Shown: piece after piece, positions 25,573 to 34,023 of the stretch | Layout of the letters: every line of letters starts with the position of its first letter | Position numbering within the stretch: the first letter of the stretch is position 1 | NCBI GenBank assembly: GCA_947468085.1 | Contig: CANIKY010000016.1 | Coordinates: 1 to 40,492, forward strand | Reading direction: 5' to 3' | DNA from: Paracoccaceae bacterium | GTDB taxonomy: Bacteria > Pseudomonadota > Alphaproteobacteria > Rhodobacterales > Rhodobacteraceae | DNA length: 40,492 bases | The notes under the pieces: model-generated | Seen by the model: the letters and a program-made list of their open reading frames with translations, nothing else | Told to the model about the DNA's origin: nothing | Databases searched by the model: none | Made by a program: the position numbers and the translations under genes

Positions 25573-26045
25573 TGGCCCTCTACCTCGCGCAGCATGACAG
25601 AATAAAAGATGAGAAAGACTGCAAGGGTCAGAAAGCCAAGAATCGTTACACCTAGAGTGTTTTGGGTTAATGCCCGCGCAAGACCGCAAACAAGCATCGC
25701 CGGCGTGGTACAAATCAGCGCCCAAAACAAAGCAAGTCGGCCGTCATAAAAACTGCCAGTTCCCCCCATCAGGCGGGCAACCAAGTGGCCCAAGGCCGCC
25801 AAGGTGTAAAGAATTGGAACCGCGATAACAGCGCCATAAACTGCACCTAAAAGCCGTGGCGCGACGGGACCGTGTTCAAGTGCAGCTTGCCTTGCCAGCA
25901 AGGGAGCCGCCGAAACGATTGCCAACAGCAGAAAAACAAACAAAAACGTAAAGACAAACGGCTCTGATCGTCCCGCGCCGCGCAACCGGCGCACCACGCG
26001 GCGCGGGCTGTGCCAGCTTTCCACAATGTCAGAGATTAAGGCCAT
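25569..26045 (-). CDS. YIP1-like membrane protein (suf operon, copy B)
   Basis: A 158-residue membrane protein. It begins with a basic soluble stretch (SWHSPRRVVRRLRGAGRSEP) and continues with four hydrophobic segments (about residues 29-50, 65-88, 103-122, 128-148). The layout WHSPRRVVRRL plus four helices resembles small YIP1-domain proteins. It overlaps the sufD stop by TGATG and the next YIP1-like gene by ATGA. Both copies differ in sequence and may form a heteromeric membrane complex; the function is not known and no catalytic motif is visible. Confidence 0.78.
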   Translation of the reverse strand: MALISDIVESWHSPRRVVRRLRGAGRSEPFVFTFLFVFLLLAIVSAAPLLARQAALEHGPVAPRLLGAVYGAVIAVPILYTLAALGHLVARLMGGTGSFYDGRLALFWALICTTPAMLVCGLARALTQNTLGVTILGFLTLAVFLIFYSVMLREVEGQ

Positions 26046-27313
26046 CAGCTTTCGTGCCTTGCAAGCCAGGTTTCCAACTGGGCGCGAATGTCTTCGGCGA
26101 TAACGTCGTCTTCGATCTCGGCGATGGTGTCGGCGAGAAAGGCCAAGATCAGCAGGCTTTGCGCCACCCGCAGCGGCACCCCGCGCGAACGCAGGTAAAA
26201 CAGTGCCCCATCGTCAATAGCGCCCGAGGTTGACCCGTGGCTGCATTTAACATCGTCGGCATAGATCTCAAGCTCTGGCTTGGCCAGAAACTGGCTGTCG
26301 TCATCCAGCAAAAGCGCTTGGCTGATCTGATACCCATCAGTCTTTTGCGCACCTTTTTTGACCAAGATCTTGCCCTGAAACACCCCAACCGCCCCGTGTT
26401 TGAGCACTTTTTTAAACACCTGACGGCTTTCGCACCGCTCGGCCGCGTGGGTGACAAAGACGGTGTCGTCGTGATGAAACGCCCCGTCGCCCATGGCAGC
26501 GCCCGCGATATGTGCCTTGGCGTCATGGCCTGCAAAAGTGATCACGGCCTCGTTGCGCGTCAGGGCGCCATCGGCGGTGAGGGTGAAAGATTTAAACAGC
26601 GCCTCTGCCGCAAGATGGGCGAAAATATGGGTGACGGCGTGGCGGGCCAGATCGCGGCCTTGGGCGCGGATGTGATGAAAGCGGGCAGAGGGGGCAAGAT
26701 CAACTTCTAGGACGTGATTGAAACGTGACGCCGCAGGGCCTTGTTCCAAAAGGGTCAATTCGGCCCCCGCCTCTAGCTTGACCACATGGTGCAGCACAAC
26801 ATCCGAGGTTTCATTTCGCCGCAGATAAATCACCGACAAAGGCTTTGCAGCCTTGCCCGTCACATGGATCAGCAAACCATCGCTGGCATAGGCCGTATTT
26901 AGGGCGGCCCAAGGGCGGGCAATCGGGCTTTGCCCCGCAGCCTCTAGGGCGCCATAAGACGCTTGCGCCCAATGGCCCTCAGGGGCCGTGGCAAGACGGC
27001 TTAGGCTGACGCCGGCAAGCGTTAAATCATCCGAAGACGCGGCGTCAAACACACCATCAACAAAAACCAGTTTGACAGCATCTAGCCCCGCAAACAGCGC
27101 AGCACCGTTATCGCCCACTGCTGCAGGCATAGCTGTTGCCGCGTTAAAGGCCGATGGATGGGTATAGTGCCAATATTCATCGCGCTTGCCCGGCAGGCCC
27201 ATGGCCGACAGCCGCGCCAAGGCGGCATCGCGCGCAGGCGTCATGCCAGTGGGAAGACTTAGCCCCCCTAAGCGCGTAGCCAGCGCCTCGGGCTTGACCG
27301 ATACAGCCCCCAT
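26045..27313 (-). CDS. sufD: Fe-S cluster assembly scaffold subunit SufD
   Basis: SufD forms the SufBC2D scaffold with SufB and SufC. The 422-residue protein has KRDEYWHYTHPSAFN near the N-terminus and a C-terminal beta-helix core with DDSQFLAKPELEIYADDVKC and SHGSTSGAIDDGALFYLRSR, the SufD/SufB signature. I chose ATG 27313, which overlaps the sufC stop (TGATG); a GTG one codon upstream is also possible. It is followed without a gap by the YIP1-like genes. Confidence 0.95.
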   Translation of the reverse strand: MGAVSVKPEALATRLGGLSLPTGMTPARDAALARLSAMGLPGKRDEYWHYTHPSAFNAATAMPAAVGDNGAALFAGLDAVKLVFVDGVFDAASSDDLTLAGVSLSRLATAPEGHWAQASYGALEAAGQSPIARPWAALNTAYASDGLLIHVTGKAAKPLSVIYLRRNETSDVVLHHVVKLEAGAELTLLEQGPAASRFNHVLEVDLAPSARFHHIRAQGRDLARHAVTHIFAHLAAEALFKSFTLTADGALTRNEAVITFAGHDAKAHIAGAAMGDGAFHHDDTVFVTHAAERCESRQVFKKVLKHGAVGVFQGKILVKKGAQKTDGYQISQALLLDDDSQFLAKPELEIYADDVKCSHGSTSGAIDDGALFYLRSRGVPLRVAQSLLILAFLADTIAEIEDDVIAEDIRAQLETWLARHES

Positions 27314-28068
27314 CACTGAACCTCTGCCAACAAGTCCGCATAGCCGTTGTTTTCAACTTCCAGCGCCAGCTCCGGCCCGCCGGTTTTGATGATGCGGCCC
27401 GCCGCCATGATATGCACAACATCGGGTTTGATATGGTCTAGCAGGCGCTGGTAATGCGTGATCACCAAGAAACTGCGACCGGCCGAGCGCAGCGCATTGA
27501 CCCCTTCAGACACCAATTTCATCGCATCCACATCCAGACCGGAGTCTGTTTCATCCAAGATGCACATCTTGGGTTCCAGCATAGCCATCTGCAAGATTTC
27601 ATTGCGCTTTTTCTCACCGCCCGAAAAGCCCACATTGACAGGGCGTTTGAGCATATCGGCGTCAATCTTTAAGGCCTTGGCCTTTTCGCGCACCAGTTTC
27701 AGAAAATCCCCCGCCGAGATTTCCGGCTCGCCCCGCGTTTTGCGCTGCGCATTCAACGCGGTGCGCAAGAAGGTCATGTTGCCCACGCCGGGAATTTCGA
27801 CGGGATATTGAAAGGCCAAGAACAGCCCCTGCGCGGCGCGCACTTCGGGTTCCATCGCCAAAAGATCCACCCCATCCAGCGTGGCGCTGCCGTCTGTCAC
27901 CGAATATCCATCGCGACCCGACAAAACATAAGACAGCGTCGATTTGCCCGACCCGTTCGGCCCCATGATCGCATGCACCTCACCCGCGCCGATCGACAGC
28001 GTCACCCCCTTGAGGATCTGCTTATCTTCTTCTTCCAATTTCACGTGCAGGTTCTTGATTTCAAGCAT
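27313..28068 (-). CDS. sufC: Fe-S cluster assembly ATPase SufC
   Basis: An ABC-type ATPase that drives the SufBC2D scaffold. The 251-residue protein has Walker A GPNGSGKS (residues 36-43), a Q-loop in LFLAFQYPVEIPGV, the signature FSGGEKKRNEILQMA and Walker B CILDETDSGLD, all intact. It starts at ATG 28068, 48 bp after the sufB stop, a gap containing a strong hairpin, and its stop overlaps the sufD start. Confidence 0.97.
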   Translation of the reverse strand: MLEIKNLHVKLEEEDKQILKGVTLSIGAGEVHAIMGPNGSGKSTLSYVLSGRDGYSVTDGSATLDGVDLLAMEPEVRAAQGLFLAFQYPVEIPGVGNMTFLRTALNAQRKTRGEPEISAGDFLKLVREKAKALKIDADMLKRPVNVGFSGGEKKRNEILQMAMLEPKMCILDETDSGLDVDAMKLVSEGVNALRSAGRSFLVITHYQRLLDHIKPDVVHIMAAGRIIKTGGPELALEVENNGYADLLAEVQ

Positions 28069-28109
28069 TCTTCTTGTCCTTAAGGCTGGGCAAAGCGGGC
28101 ATTATGTAG

Positions 28110-28126
28110 GGTGGGCTTAGCCCACC
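28110..28126. repeat. Hairpin-forming inverted repeat centred on the sufB stop codon
   Basis: GGTGGGC-TTA-GCCCACC: perfect 7-bp arms around the sufB TAA. On the mRNA the stop codon would sit in the loop. The wider motif (GTAGGGTGGGC...GCCCAC) is a kind of short palindrome I have seen repeated across bacterial genomes, so it may be a mobile REP-like unit. In the operon it could stabilise sufB mRNA or slow read-through to sufC. Confidence 0.75.
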
Positions 28127-29637
28127 GATCCTTCAAGGCTGATGGCCACAAGGCTTTGCGCCTCCATGGCGAATTCCATGGGCAGGGCTTGCAGCACCTC
28201 GCGGCAAAAGCCGTTCACCACCAAGGCCACGGCTTCTTCCTCGCTCATCCCGCGCGAGCGGCAGTAAAACAACTGATCCTCATCCACCTTCGAGGTGGTG
28301 GCCTCGTGTTCGACGCGCGAAGAGGTGTTTTTCACCTCGATATAGGGCACGGTATGCGCACCGCACTGATCCCCGATCAGCAGGCTGTCGCATTGGGTGT
28401 AATTGCGGCTGTCGGTGGCCTTGGGGTGCATGGACACCAAACCGCGATAGGTATTTTGTGCGCGCCCCGCCGAGATACCCTTGGATACGATGCGCGACTT
28501 GGTGCGTTTGCCCAAGTGGATCATCTTGGTGCCGGTATCGGCCTGTTGGGCGTTGTTGGCGATGGCGATGGAATAAAACTCACCTTGGGAATCATCGCCG
28601 CGCAGAATGCAAGAGGGGTATTTCCACGTGATCGCAGACCCCGTTTCCACTTGCGTCCACATCACCTTGGCCCGCGCCTCACGGCAATCGGCGCGTTTGG
28701 TGACAAAGTTGTAAATCCCGCCCCGGCCCTGTTCGTCGCCCGGATACCAGTTTTGAACAGTGGAATATTTCACCTCGGCGTCTTCTAGAATCACCAGCTC
28801 CACCACGGCGGCGTGCAATTGGTGGGTGTCGCGCTTGGGCGCGGTGCAGCCTTCCAGATACGACACATAAGCGCCGCGATCGCAGATGATCAGCGTGCGT
28901 TCAAACTGGCCGGTGTTTTCGGCATTGATGCGAAAATAGGTCGATAGTTCCATCGGGCAGCGCGTGCCGGGCGGGATATAGACGAACGACCCATCCGAAA
29001 AGACCGCACTGTTAAGCGTGGCAAAGAAGTTGTCCGTCGGGGGCACAACCGACCCCAGATATTTGCGCACCAAATCGGGATGCTCTTTGACCGCCTCGCT
29101 GATGGAACAGAAAATCACCCCCGCTTTGGCCAGTTCTGCCTTGAACGTCGTGCCAACGGAAACGGAGTCAAACACCGCATCCACCGCCACCCGCCGCTCG
29201 CCTTCGGGCGCTTCCACACCCGCCAGAAGCGCTTGTTCTTTCAGCGGAATCCCTAGTTTTTTATAAGTGGCCAAAAGCTTGGGGTCCACTTCGTCAAGCG
29301 ACTTGGGCTTCACAGCCATGCTGCGCGGGGTCGCATAGTAAAATTGGTCTTGGTAGTCGATGGCAGGGTAATGCAGCATGGCCCAATGCGGCTCTTCCAT
29401 GCCCAACCAGCGGCGATAGGCGGCCAAGCGCCAGTCAAGCAGCCACTCTGGTTCGCCATTCTTGCTGCTGATCAGACGGACAATCTCTTCCGAGAGGCCC
29501 TTGGGGGCATAGTCCATTTCGATATCGGTGGCCCAACCGTATTTATAGGCCCCCATAGCGGCCACGGTTTCAATCGTCTCACGGTCCACGCCCTCGCGCA
29601 CCTCTAGCAAGGGCAGGTCCACATCAAGATTGGCCAT
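28117..29637 (-). CDS. sufB: Fe-S cluster assembly scaffold subunit SufB
   Basis: Main scaffold subunit on which the Fe-S cluster is built. The 506-residue protein has [16 protein letters not shown], then [39 protein letters not shown], and the C-terminal [20 protein letters not shown] and [20 protein letters not shown]. Several cysteines remain available for the cluster and persulfide path. I chose ATG 29637 after an AAGGAT ribosome site; a GTG five codons upstream is less likely. It lies 39 bp after the upstream desulfurase gene. Confidence 0.96.
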   Translation of the reverse strand: MANLDVDLPLLEVREGVDRETIETVAAMGAYKYGWATDIEMDYAPKGLSEEIVRLISSKNGEPEWLLDWRLAAYRRWLGMEEPHWAMLHYPAIDYQDQFYYATPRSMAVKPKSLDEVDPKLLATYKKLGIPLKEQALLAGVEAPEGERRVAVDAVFDSVSVGTTFKAELAKAGVIFCSISEAVKEHPDLVRKYLGSVVPPTDNFFATLNSAVFSDGSFVYIPPGTRCPMELSTYFRINAENTGQFERTLIICDRGAYVSYLEGCTAPKRDTHQLHAAVVELVILEDAEVKYSTVQNWYPGDEQGRGGIYNFVTKRADCREARAKVMWTQVETGSAITWKYPSCILRGDDSQGEFYSIAIANNAQQADTGTKMIHLGKRTKSRIVSKGISAGRAQNTYRGLVSMHPKATDSRNYTQCDSLLIGDQCGAHTVPYIEVKNTSSRVEHEATTSKVDEDQLFYCRSRGMSEEEAVALVVNGFCREVLQALPMEFAMEAQSLVAISLEGSVG

Positions 29638-29676
29638 GGTCTTATCCTTCACTCTGAATGCCTTGCGGCGCGTTCC

Positions 29677-30723
29677 TTAAGCTGACTTTTGCAAGATCCG
29701 CTTATATTCACGACCCCACGCCTCGGCAAAGCGCAGAACCTCTTCTTCAGTCGTCACAGGCCCCAGCGAGATACGGATCGCTTGGCCCGCCAAAGTGTCG
29801 TCATAGCCCATCGCCTGCAAGGTGCGGCTTGCGCGCACCTTACCGCTGGAACAGGCCGACCCTGCCGAGATGGCAAAGCCGCCCAAGTCCATCACCATCA
29901 CCTGCGTCTCGCCTTTCCAGTTGGGGGCGATCAGGCAAAGGGTGTTGGGCAAACGCGCCACGCTATTCCCGACAGAAATAGTATTAAACCCCTGCGAGGA
30001 CAACGCCTGATTTAGAGTATTTCTAAGTTCGGCCACCCTGTCCCAAACGCCATCGGCCAAATCCCGTGCCGCGGCCTGTGCTGCTGCGCCAAATCCAGCT
30101 ATGCCAATCAGGTTTTCGGTGCCCGCGCGGCGGCCCATCTCTTGGCCCCCGCCTTTGAGAACCGGATCAAAATCCACCCCCCGCCGCAAGATCAAAGCCC
30201 CAACGCCCTTGGGCCCGCCCAGCTTATGGGCAGACACCAAGCCCATCTGGCACCCCAGCCAATTGAACGCCAAAGGCACTTTGCCAAAGGCCTGCGTCAG
30301 GTCTGACACGGCAAGGCCTTCAGGCAGGTCTTGCAAGATACCCGTTTCCGAATTTGCCAGTTGCAACGCGCTGCGGGCGGGGTTTGCCACCAGCACCTTG
30401 CCATTATAATCGGTCGTCAAATCGCCCACACACCAAGCCGCCACTGCATCATGTTCCACCCCGGAACAGTGCAACCCCCGCCCCGCACAGGCCATAGCTG
30501 CAGCCTCGGTCGCGCCAGAGGTGAAGACGATGTCTGCCCCTTCGGCCCCCAAAGCCGCCGCCACCTGCGCGCGCGCGCGCTCAATCAAGGCTTTCGCTGC
30601 CCGCCCCTCGGCATGAACAGAGGACGGGTTGCCCACCACATCCATCGCCGAAAGCATCGCCGCACGCGCCTCGTCACGCAGCGGGGTTGTGGCGTTCCAG
30701 TCGAGATAGGCGCGGTGTGCCAT
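29677..30723 (-). CDS. Cysteine desulfurase, IscS/NifS type
   Basis: A 348-residue PLP enzyme beginning MAHRAYLDWNATTPLRDEAR. It has FTSGATEAAAMACAGRG, the PLP lysine in VSAHKLGGPKGVGAL (K167), RAGTENLIGIAGFG, and the catalytic cysteine in SAGSACSSGKVRAS (C291). It is shorter than housekeeping IscS (about 400 residues) and closer to the NifS-like enzymes that stand between iscR and sufB in Rhodobacterales. It starts 52 bp after iscR. With sufS at the far end, the operon carries two cysteine desulfurases of different groups, perhaps supplying sulfur under different conditions. Confidence 0.92.
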   Translation of the reverse strand: MAHRAYLDWNATTPLRDEARAAMLSAMDVVGNPSSVHAEGRAAKALIERARAQVAAALGAEGADIVFTSGATEAAAMACAGRGLHCSGVEHDAVAAWCVGDLTTDYNGKVLVANPARSALQLANSETGILQDLPEGLAVSDLTQAFGKVPLAFNWLGCQMGLVSAHKLGGPKGVGALILRRGVDFDPVLKGGGQEMGRRAGTENLIGIAGFGAAAQAAARDLADGVWDRVAELRNTLNQALSSQGFNTISVGNSVARLPNTLCLIAPNWKGETQVMVMDLGGFAISAGSACSSGKVRASRTLQAMGYDDTLAGQAIRISLGPVTTEEEVLRFAEAWGREYKRILQKSA

Positions 30724-30775
30724 TCAGCTTGCTCCAAACATTCTTGGGGGTACAAAGGCGAAAGCCCCGCGTGTT

Positions 30776-31252
30776 TTAGTCTTCGTCCACCACGGCAAAT
30801 AGGGCAGGCACCGCTGGACAGGGCTGCATCTCGTTGCGGATCACATCTGACAGGCGGGTCTGGTGCAAAAAGACGTAGACATGGGCCGACAACCCCTCCC
30901 ACAACCGATTGGTCAGGCTTTGCGCCCGCGTGCCTGATACCCCGCCATGCGCCCCCGCGCCCGCATGCATCGCATCGACGTTTTCTTCCACGGCAGTTAA
31001 AATTTCTGACACGCGAATATCCGAAGGTGTCCGCGCCAGCTTATAGCCCCCCCCGGGGCCACGCACCGCTTCAACCAGCCCCGCCCGTCGCAGTTTGACG
31101 AACAACTGTTCCAGATAGGGCAAGGAAATATCCTGCCGCTTGGCAATCTCGGCCAAAGACATCAGATCATCGAGCTTATCGGCCTGCACCTCGGCCAAGG
31201 CCAGATCGGCCAAGGCCACCATGGCATAACGGCCTTTGGTGGAAAGTTTCAT
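30776..31252 (-). CDS. iscR: Rrf2-family Fe-S regulator IscR (single cysteine)
   Basis: A 158-residue regulator with the Rrf2 winged helix (MKLSTKGRYAMVALADLAL, then LAEIAKRQDISLPYLEQLF and GPGGGYKLAR). In E. coli three closely spaced cysteines ligate the cluster; here that loop (NVDAMHAGAGAHGGVSGTRA) has none, and the only cysteine is C145 near the C-terminus (PCPAVP). Alphaproteobacterial IscR proteins are known to be unusual in cluster ligation, consistent with this. It heads the suf operon and probably represses it when Fe-S clusters are adequate. A palindrome over the promoter -35 lies 100 bp upstream. Confidence 0.93.
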   Translation of the reverse strand: MKLSTKGRYAMVALADLALAEVQADKLDDLMSLAEIAKRQDISLPYLEQLFVKLRRAGLVEAVRGPGGGYKLARTPSDIRVSEILTAVEENVDAMHAGAGAHGGVSGTRAQSLTNRLWEGLSAHVYVFLHQTRLSDVIRNEMQPCPAVPALFAVVDED

Positions 31253-31350
31253 AAATATGTAATCCCATTGACGTAGGCCGCTGCGGACATTACCTCAAGC
31301 CGGAGCGAAGGGTGGCACTGGGCTGCCTTTGGAATGGCTTTAGTTTATCC

Positions 31351-31374
31351 GACCGATTTTGTCAACAATCGGTC
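31351..31374 (-). promoter_or_regulatory. Operator/promoter of the iscR-suf operon
   Basis: GACCGATT and AATCGGTC (8-bp perfect arms, 31351-31358 and 31367-31374) flank a TTGTCAAC loop which, on the minus strand, contains the consensus -35 TTGACA (31365-31360). The -10 is weak (TAAAGC at 31342-31337 with 17-bp spacing). A dyad covering the -35 is what one expects for repression by IscR or another Fe regulator (Irr, RirA); which of them binds is not decided by the sequence. Confidence 0.6.
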
Positions 31375-31406
31375 CGATCCGCAGGCCCAAGACTGGACGT
31401 TGGACA

Positions 31407-32066
31407 ATGCCCGAAGTGATTTTCGCAGGCCCGGAAGGGCGTCTTGAAGGCCGTTACCACCCGCAAAAAGACCGTGACGCCCCGATCGCCATCGTGTTGC
31501 ACCCGCACCCCAACTATGGCGGGACGATGAACAACAAGGTGGTCTATAATCTGCATTACACCTTCTATCGCTTGGGCTTTTCCGTGCTGCGGTTCAACTT
31601 TCGCGGCGTGGGGCGCAGCCAAGGCGAATATGATCTGGGCATTGGCGAATTGTCCGATGCAGCCAGCGCTTTGGATTACCTGCAAACGATGAACCAAAAC
31701 GCCAAACATTGCTGGGTGGCGGGCTTTTCGTTTGGCGCGTGGATCGGCATGCAACTTTTGATGCGCAGGCCTGAAATCACGGGGTTTATCTCGGTCGCCC
31801 CTCCGGCCAATATGTATGACTTCACTTTCTTGGCCCCCTGCCCCGCCTCTGGCCTTATCATCAACGGCAGTGCCGACAAGGTTGCTCCGCCCAAAGACAC
31901 GCTGACACTGGTAAACAAACTGCATGAACAAAAGGGCATCACCATAACCCACGACGTCGTCGAAGGCGCGGATCACTTCTTTAAGGATGAAGAAACGCAT
32001 ATGACGCCGATGATCAACACCGTCTCGGCCTATGTCAAACGCCGCCTGGGCGAAGTGACGCGCTAA
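31407..32066 (+). CDS. Alpha/beta hydrolase
   Basis: A 219-residue serine hydrolase. It has the oxyanion-type segment VLHPHPNYGGTMNNKV, FNFRGVGRSQGEYD, the nucleophile elbow GFSFG (S108), an acid in INGSADKVAPP (D157) and a histidine in VEGADHFF (H190), so a full catalytic triad. Small hydrolases of this kind (dienelactone hydrolase-like) are common, and the substrate cannot be told. ATG 31407 fits the family start; the in-frame sequence upstream overlaps the iscR promoter. It is divergent from iscR and followed 19 bp later by the HD-domain gene. Confidence 0.9.
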   Translation: MPEVIFAGPEGRLEGRYHPQKDRDAPIAIVLHPHPNYGGTMNNKVVYNLHYTFYRLGFSVLRFNFRGVGRSQGEYDLGIGELSDAASALDYLQTMNQNAKHCWVAGFSFGAWIGMQLLMRRPEITGFISVAPPANMYDFTFLAPCPASGLIINGSADKVAPPKDTLTLVNKLHEQKGITITHDVVEGADHFFKDEETHMTPMINTVSAYVKRRLGEVTR

Positions 32067-32085
32067 GGGGCGGCGGTTTGGCAGA

Positions 32086-32709
32086 ATGTCTTTAAACCAA
32101 ACCGAACAGCGCCTGTCTGCCCAATTCGCCTTTCTGAATGAGGCGGATCGCCTGAAATCTGTGCTGCGCGCCACCACTTTGGTAGATGGATCGCGGCGCG
32201 AAAACTCGGGCGAGCATTCTTGGCATCTAGCACTTTACGCCATGGTATTGGCCGAACAAGCCGCACCGGACGTGCGCATCGACCGCGTGATCCGTATGCT
32301 TTTGCTGCATGATCTGGTGGAAATTGACGTGGGCGATGTGCCTATCCATTCAGCCCATGGCCAAGCGCATGGGTCGGATGCGACCCAACAGGCCGAAGCC
32401 CAAGCCGCCTCCCGCATCTTTGGCCTGCTGCCCGCCGATCTGGGGGCAGAGTATCGAAGCCTGTGGCAAGAGTTTGAAGCAGCCCAAACCCCCGACGCCG
32501 TCTTTGCCAAAGCTTTAGACCGCGTCCAACCCGTCATGGCCAATCTCATGTCAGGCGGTGGCACGTGGGTAGAGTACAGCGTCACCTCTGACCAGCTTGA
32601 CGCCCGCGTGGGCACCAAAATCGCCCGCGGCGCGCCAAGGCTATGGGATTGGGTGCGGGCCAAGACGCGGGCCTATTTCGACGCGCGTGGAACGCCCGAC
32701 CAAAGTTAG
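32086..32709 (+). CDS. HD-domain hydrolase (YfbR/HDDC2-like, probable 5'-deoxynucleotidase)
   Basis: A 207-residue metal-dependent phosphohydrolase. It shows GEHSWHLALYAMVL (H44, H47) and LLLHDLVEIDVGDVPIH (H75, D76, E79, D81), then a distant aspartate in KALDRVQPVMANL, the HD-domain pattern of the YfbR/HDDC2 group, which removes phosphate from deoxynucleoside monophosphates. ATG 32086 lies 19 bp after the hydrolase gene, so the two may be cotranscribed. A nucleotidase role is known for relatives and inferred here. Confidence 0.88.
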   Translation: MSLNQTEQRLSAQFAFLNEADRLKSVLRATTLVDGSRRENSGEHSWHLALYAMVLAEQAAPDVRIDRVIRMLLLHDLVEIDVGDVPIHSAHGQAHGSDATQQAEAQAASRIFGLLPADLGAEYRSLWQEFEAAQTPDAVFAKALDRVQPVMANLMSGGGTWVEYSVTSDQLDARVGTKIARGAPRLWDWVRAKTRAYFDARGTPDQS

Positions 32710-32808
32710 ATTTTTTCGATCCTATCACTGCCAAGGTCACTTAAAGCATTTCGATCTGCGCGAAACTGCGCTAAAAAAGCGAAATATTGCGTTTTCTAAG
32801 GAATTTTC

Positions 32809-33912
32809 ATGAAGCTTGCTTTTTTCATCGGCCATCACAAGACTGGCTCTACCTCGATCCAAACTTATCTGGCAACGCACTATCTGCGCTTGCTCAAAGC
32901 TGGCATCCTCTACCCCGCTGTTGAGAGCAGCGGCATGGCCAGCAATCTGGCAACGGTGCTTCAGGCAAACGCACACGCCCCGGTGGTAAACTTAAACGTC
33001 CGAGAGCCGCACAACGCTTTGGCGTTCGGGTTGATCTCGGAAGCGTTAAAAAGAGAAGTGCCCCCTTGGCATAAAAATCTGCCCTCGGGATTTCAAATGT
33101 TTGAGATGATCGATGCGCAGATCCACGCCTTGGCCCCAAAACACACCATTATCTGTTCCGAAGTTATGTCGCGCTTTGCCGAACAGGGTTGGCCAAAAAT
33201 CATGCCGCGCATTCGCGCCCGCTTTGCGCACCACGATTGCTCCATCGTGCTAAACCTGCGCCGCATTGATGACTATCTGGCCTCTTGGCACTTACAGGTG
33301 CTTAAGTTTGGTGCAGTGGTGGACCCGCTGCGCCATGGGGCGCAGGCTAAGTTTTATCAAACCGCGCATTTTCAATACGATTCCATCCTGACGCGATGGT
33401 CCCAAGCCCTGCCCCAAGCAAGAATGGTGGTACGCAATTATGCAGATGTCATGGCTGCTGGTGGATCTGTGGTGGATTTCTTTGCCCAAAGCCAAATTGA
33501 CTACGCGCCAACCGAACCGAACCCGCATCTAAACACCTCGCTGCCCTATGCCTTGGCAGAAATCCTGCGACAAGCGAACATTGCTCTGCCGGCGCACCGA
33601 TCAGAGATGTTGAACTACCTCTTGGGGGCGGCCCACCGTGTTGATCTTATTCCCAATGCAGAGGTTGAACTTTTCGGCGCAACCCACCGCGCGGCATTGC
33701 TGAATGCCTTTGCGCCAGTGCACAAACGCCTGTCAGATTTTCTGGGTTTGGAGGCATTTTTTCATGATTTGGATCAGGTGTCGCTTTGCCGACCCATCCC
33801 CGAGATGACGGCCGCAGCCGCAGCTTTGCAGGCCCTGCGGCAGGATGCCGCAGAAAACGCCCCCTCAGCAGAGGTGCGCGATTTTGTGAAAGCCCTCGTC
33901 TTGGAACCCTAA
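32809..33912 (+). CDS. Sulfotransferase-like protein
   Basis: A 367-residue soluble protein beginning MKLAFFIGHHKTGSTSIQTY. The HHKTGSTSIQ loop at residues 9-18 resembles the PAPS 5'-phosphosulfate-binding loop of sulfotransferases. The middle holds RRIDDYLASWHLQVLKFG, reminiscent of the second substrate-binding helix. The rest is unrecognised. ATG 32809 has AAGGAA upstream. The gene and its leader are more AT-rich than those around it, and it has no evident functional link with its neighbours, so it may have been acquired by transfer. Acceptor and reaction are unknown; it could also be a glycan-modifying enzyme. Confidence 0.75.
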   Translation: MKLAFFIGHHKTGSTSIQTYLATHYLRLLKAGILYPAVESSGMASNLATVLQANAHAPVVNLNVREPHNALAFGLISEALKREVPPWHKNLPSGFQMFEMIDAQIHALAPKHTIICSEVMSRFAEQGWPKIMPRIRARFAHHDCSIVLNLRRIDDYLASWHLQVLKFGAVVDPLRHGAQAKFYQTAHFQYDSILTRWSQALPQARMVVRNYADVMAAGGSVVDFFAQSQIDYAPTEPNPHLNTSLPYALAEILRQANIALPAHRSEMLNYLLGAAHRVDLIPNAEVELFGATHRAALLNAFAPVHKRLSDFLGLEAFFHDLDQVSLCRPIPEMTAAAAALQALRQDAAENAPSAEVRDFVKALVLEP

Positions 33913-34023
33913 TCTTTCGACACCAGTCACCGCGTCAACGGCGGCATACCTTCGCATACCGTCTTTTACTTCCCCGCCGTTTCAACTATGTTCGCCCGAA
34001 CCTAAGCATCAAAAGGGCCTATC

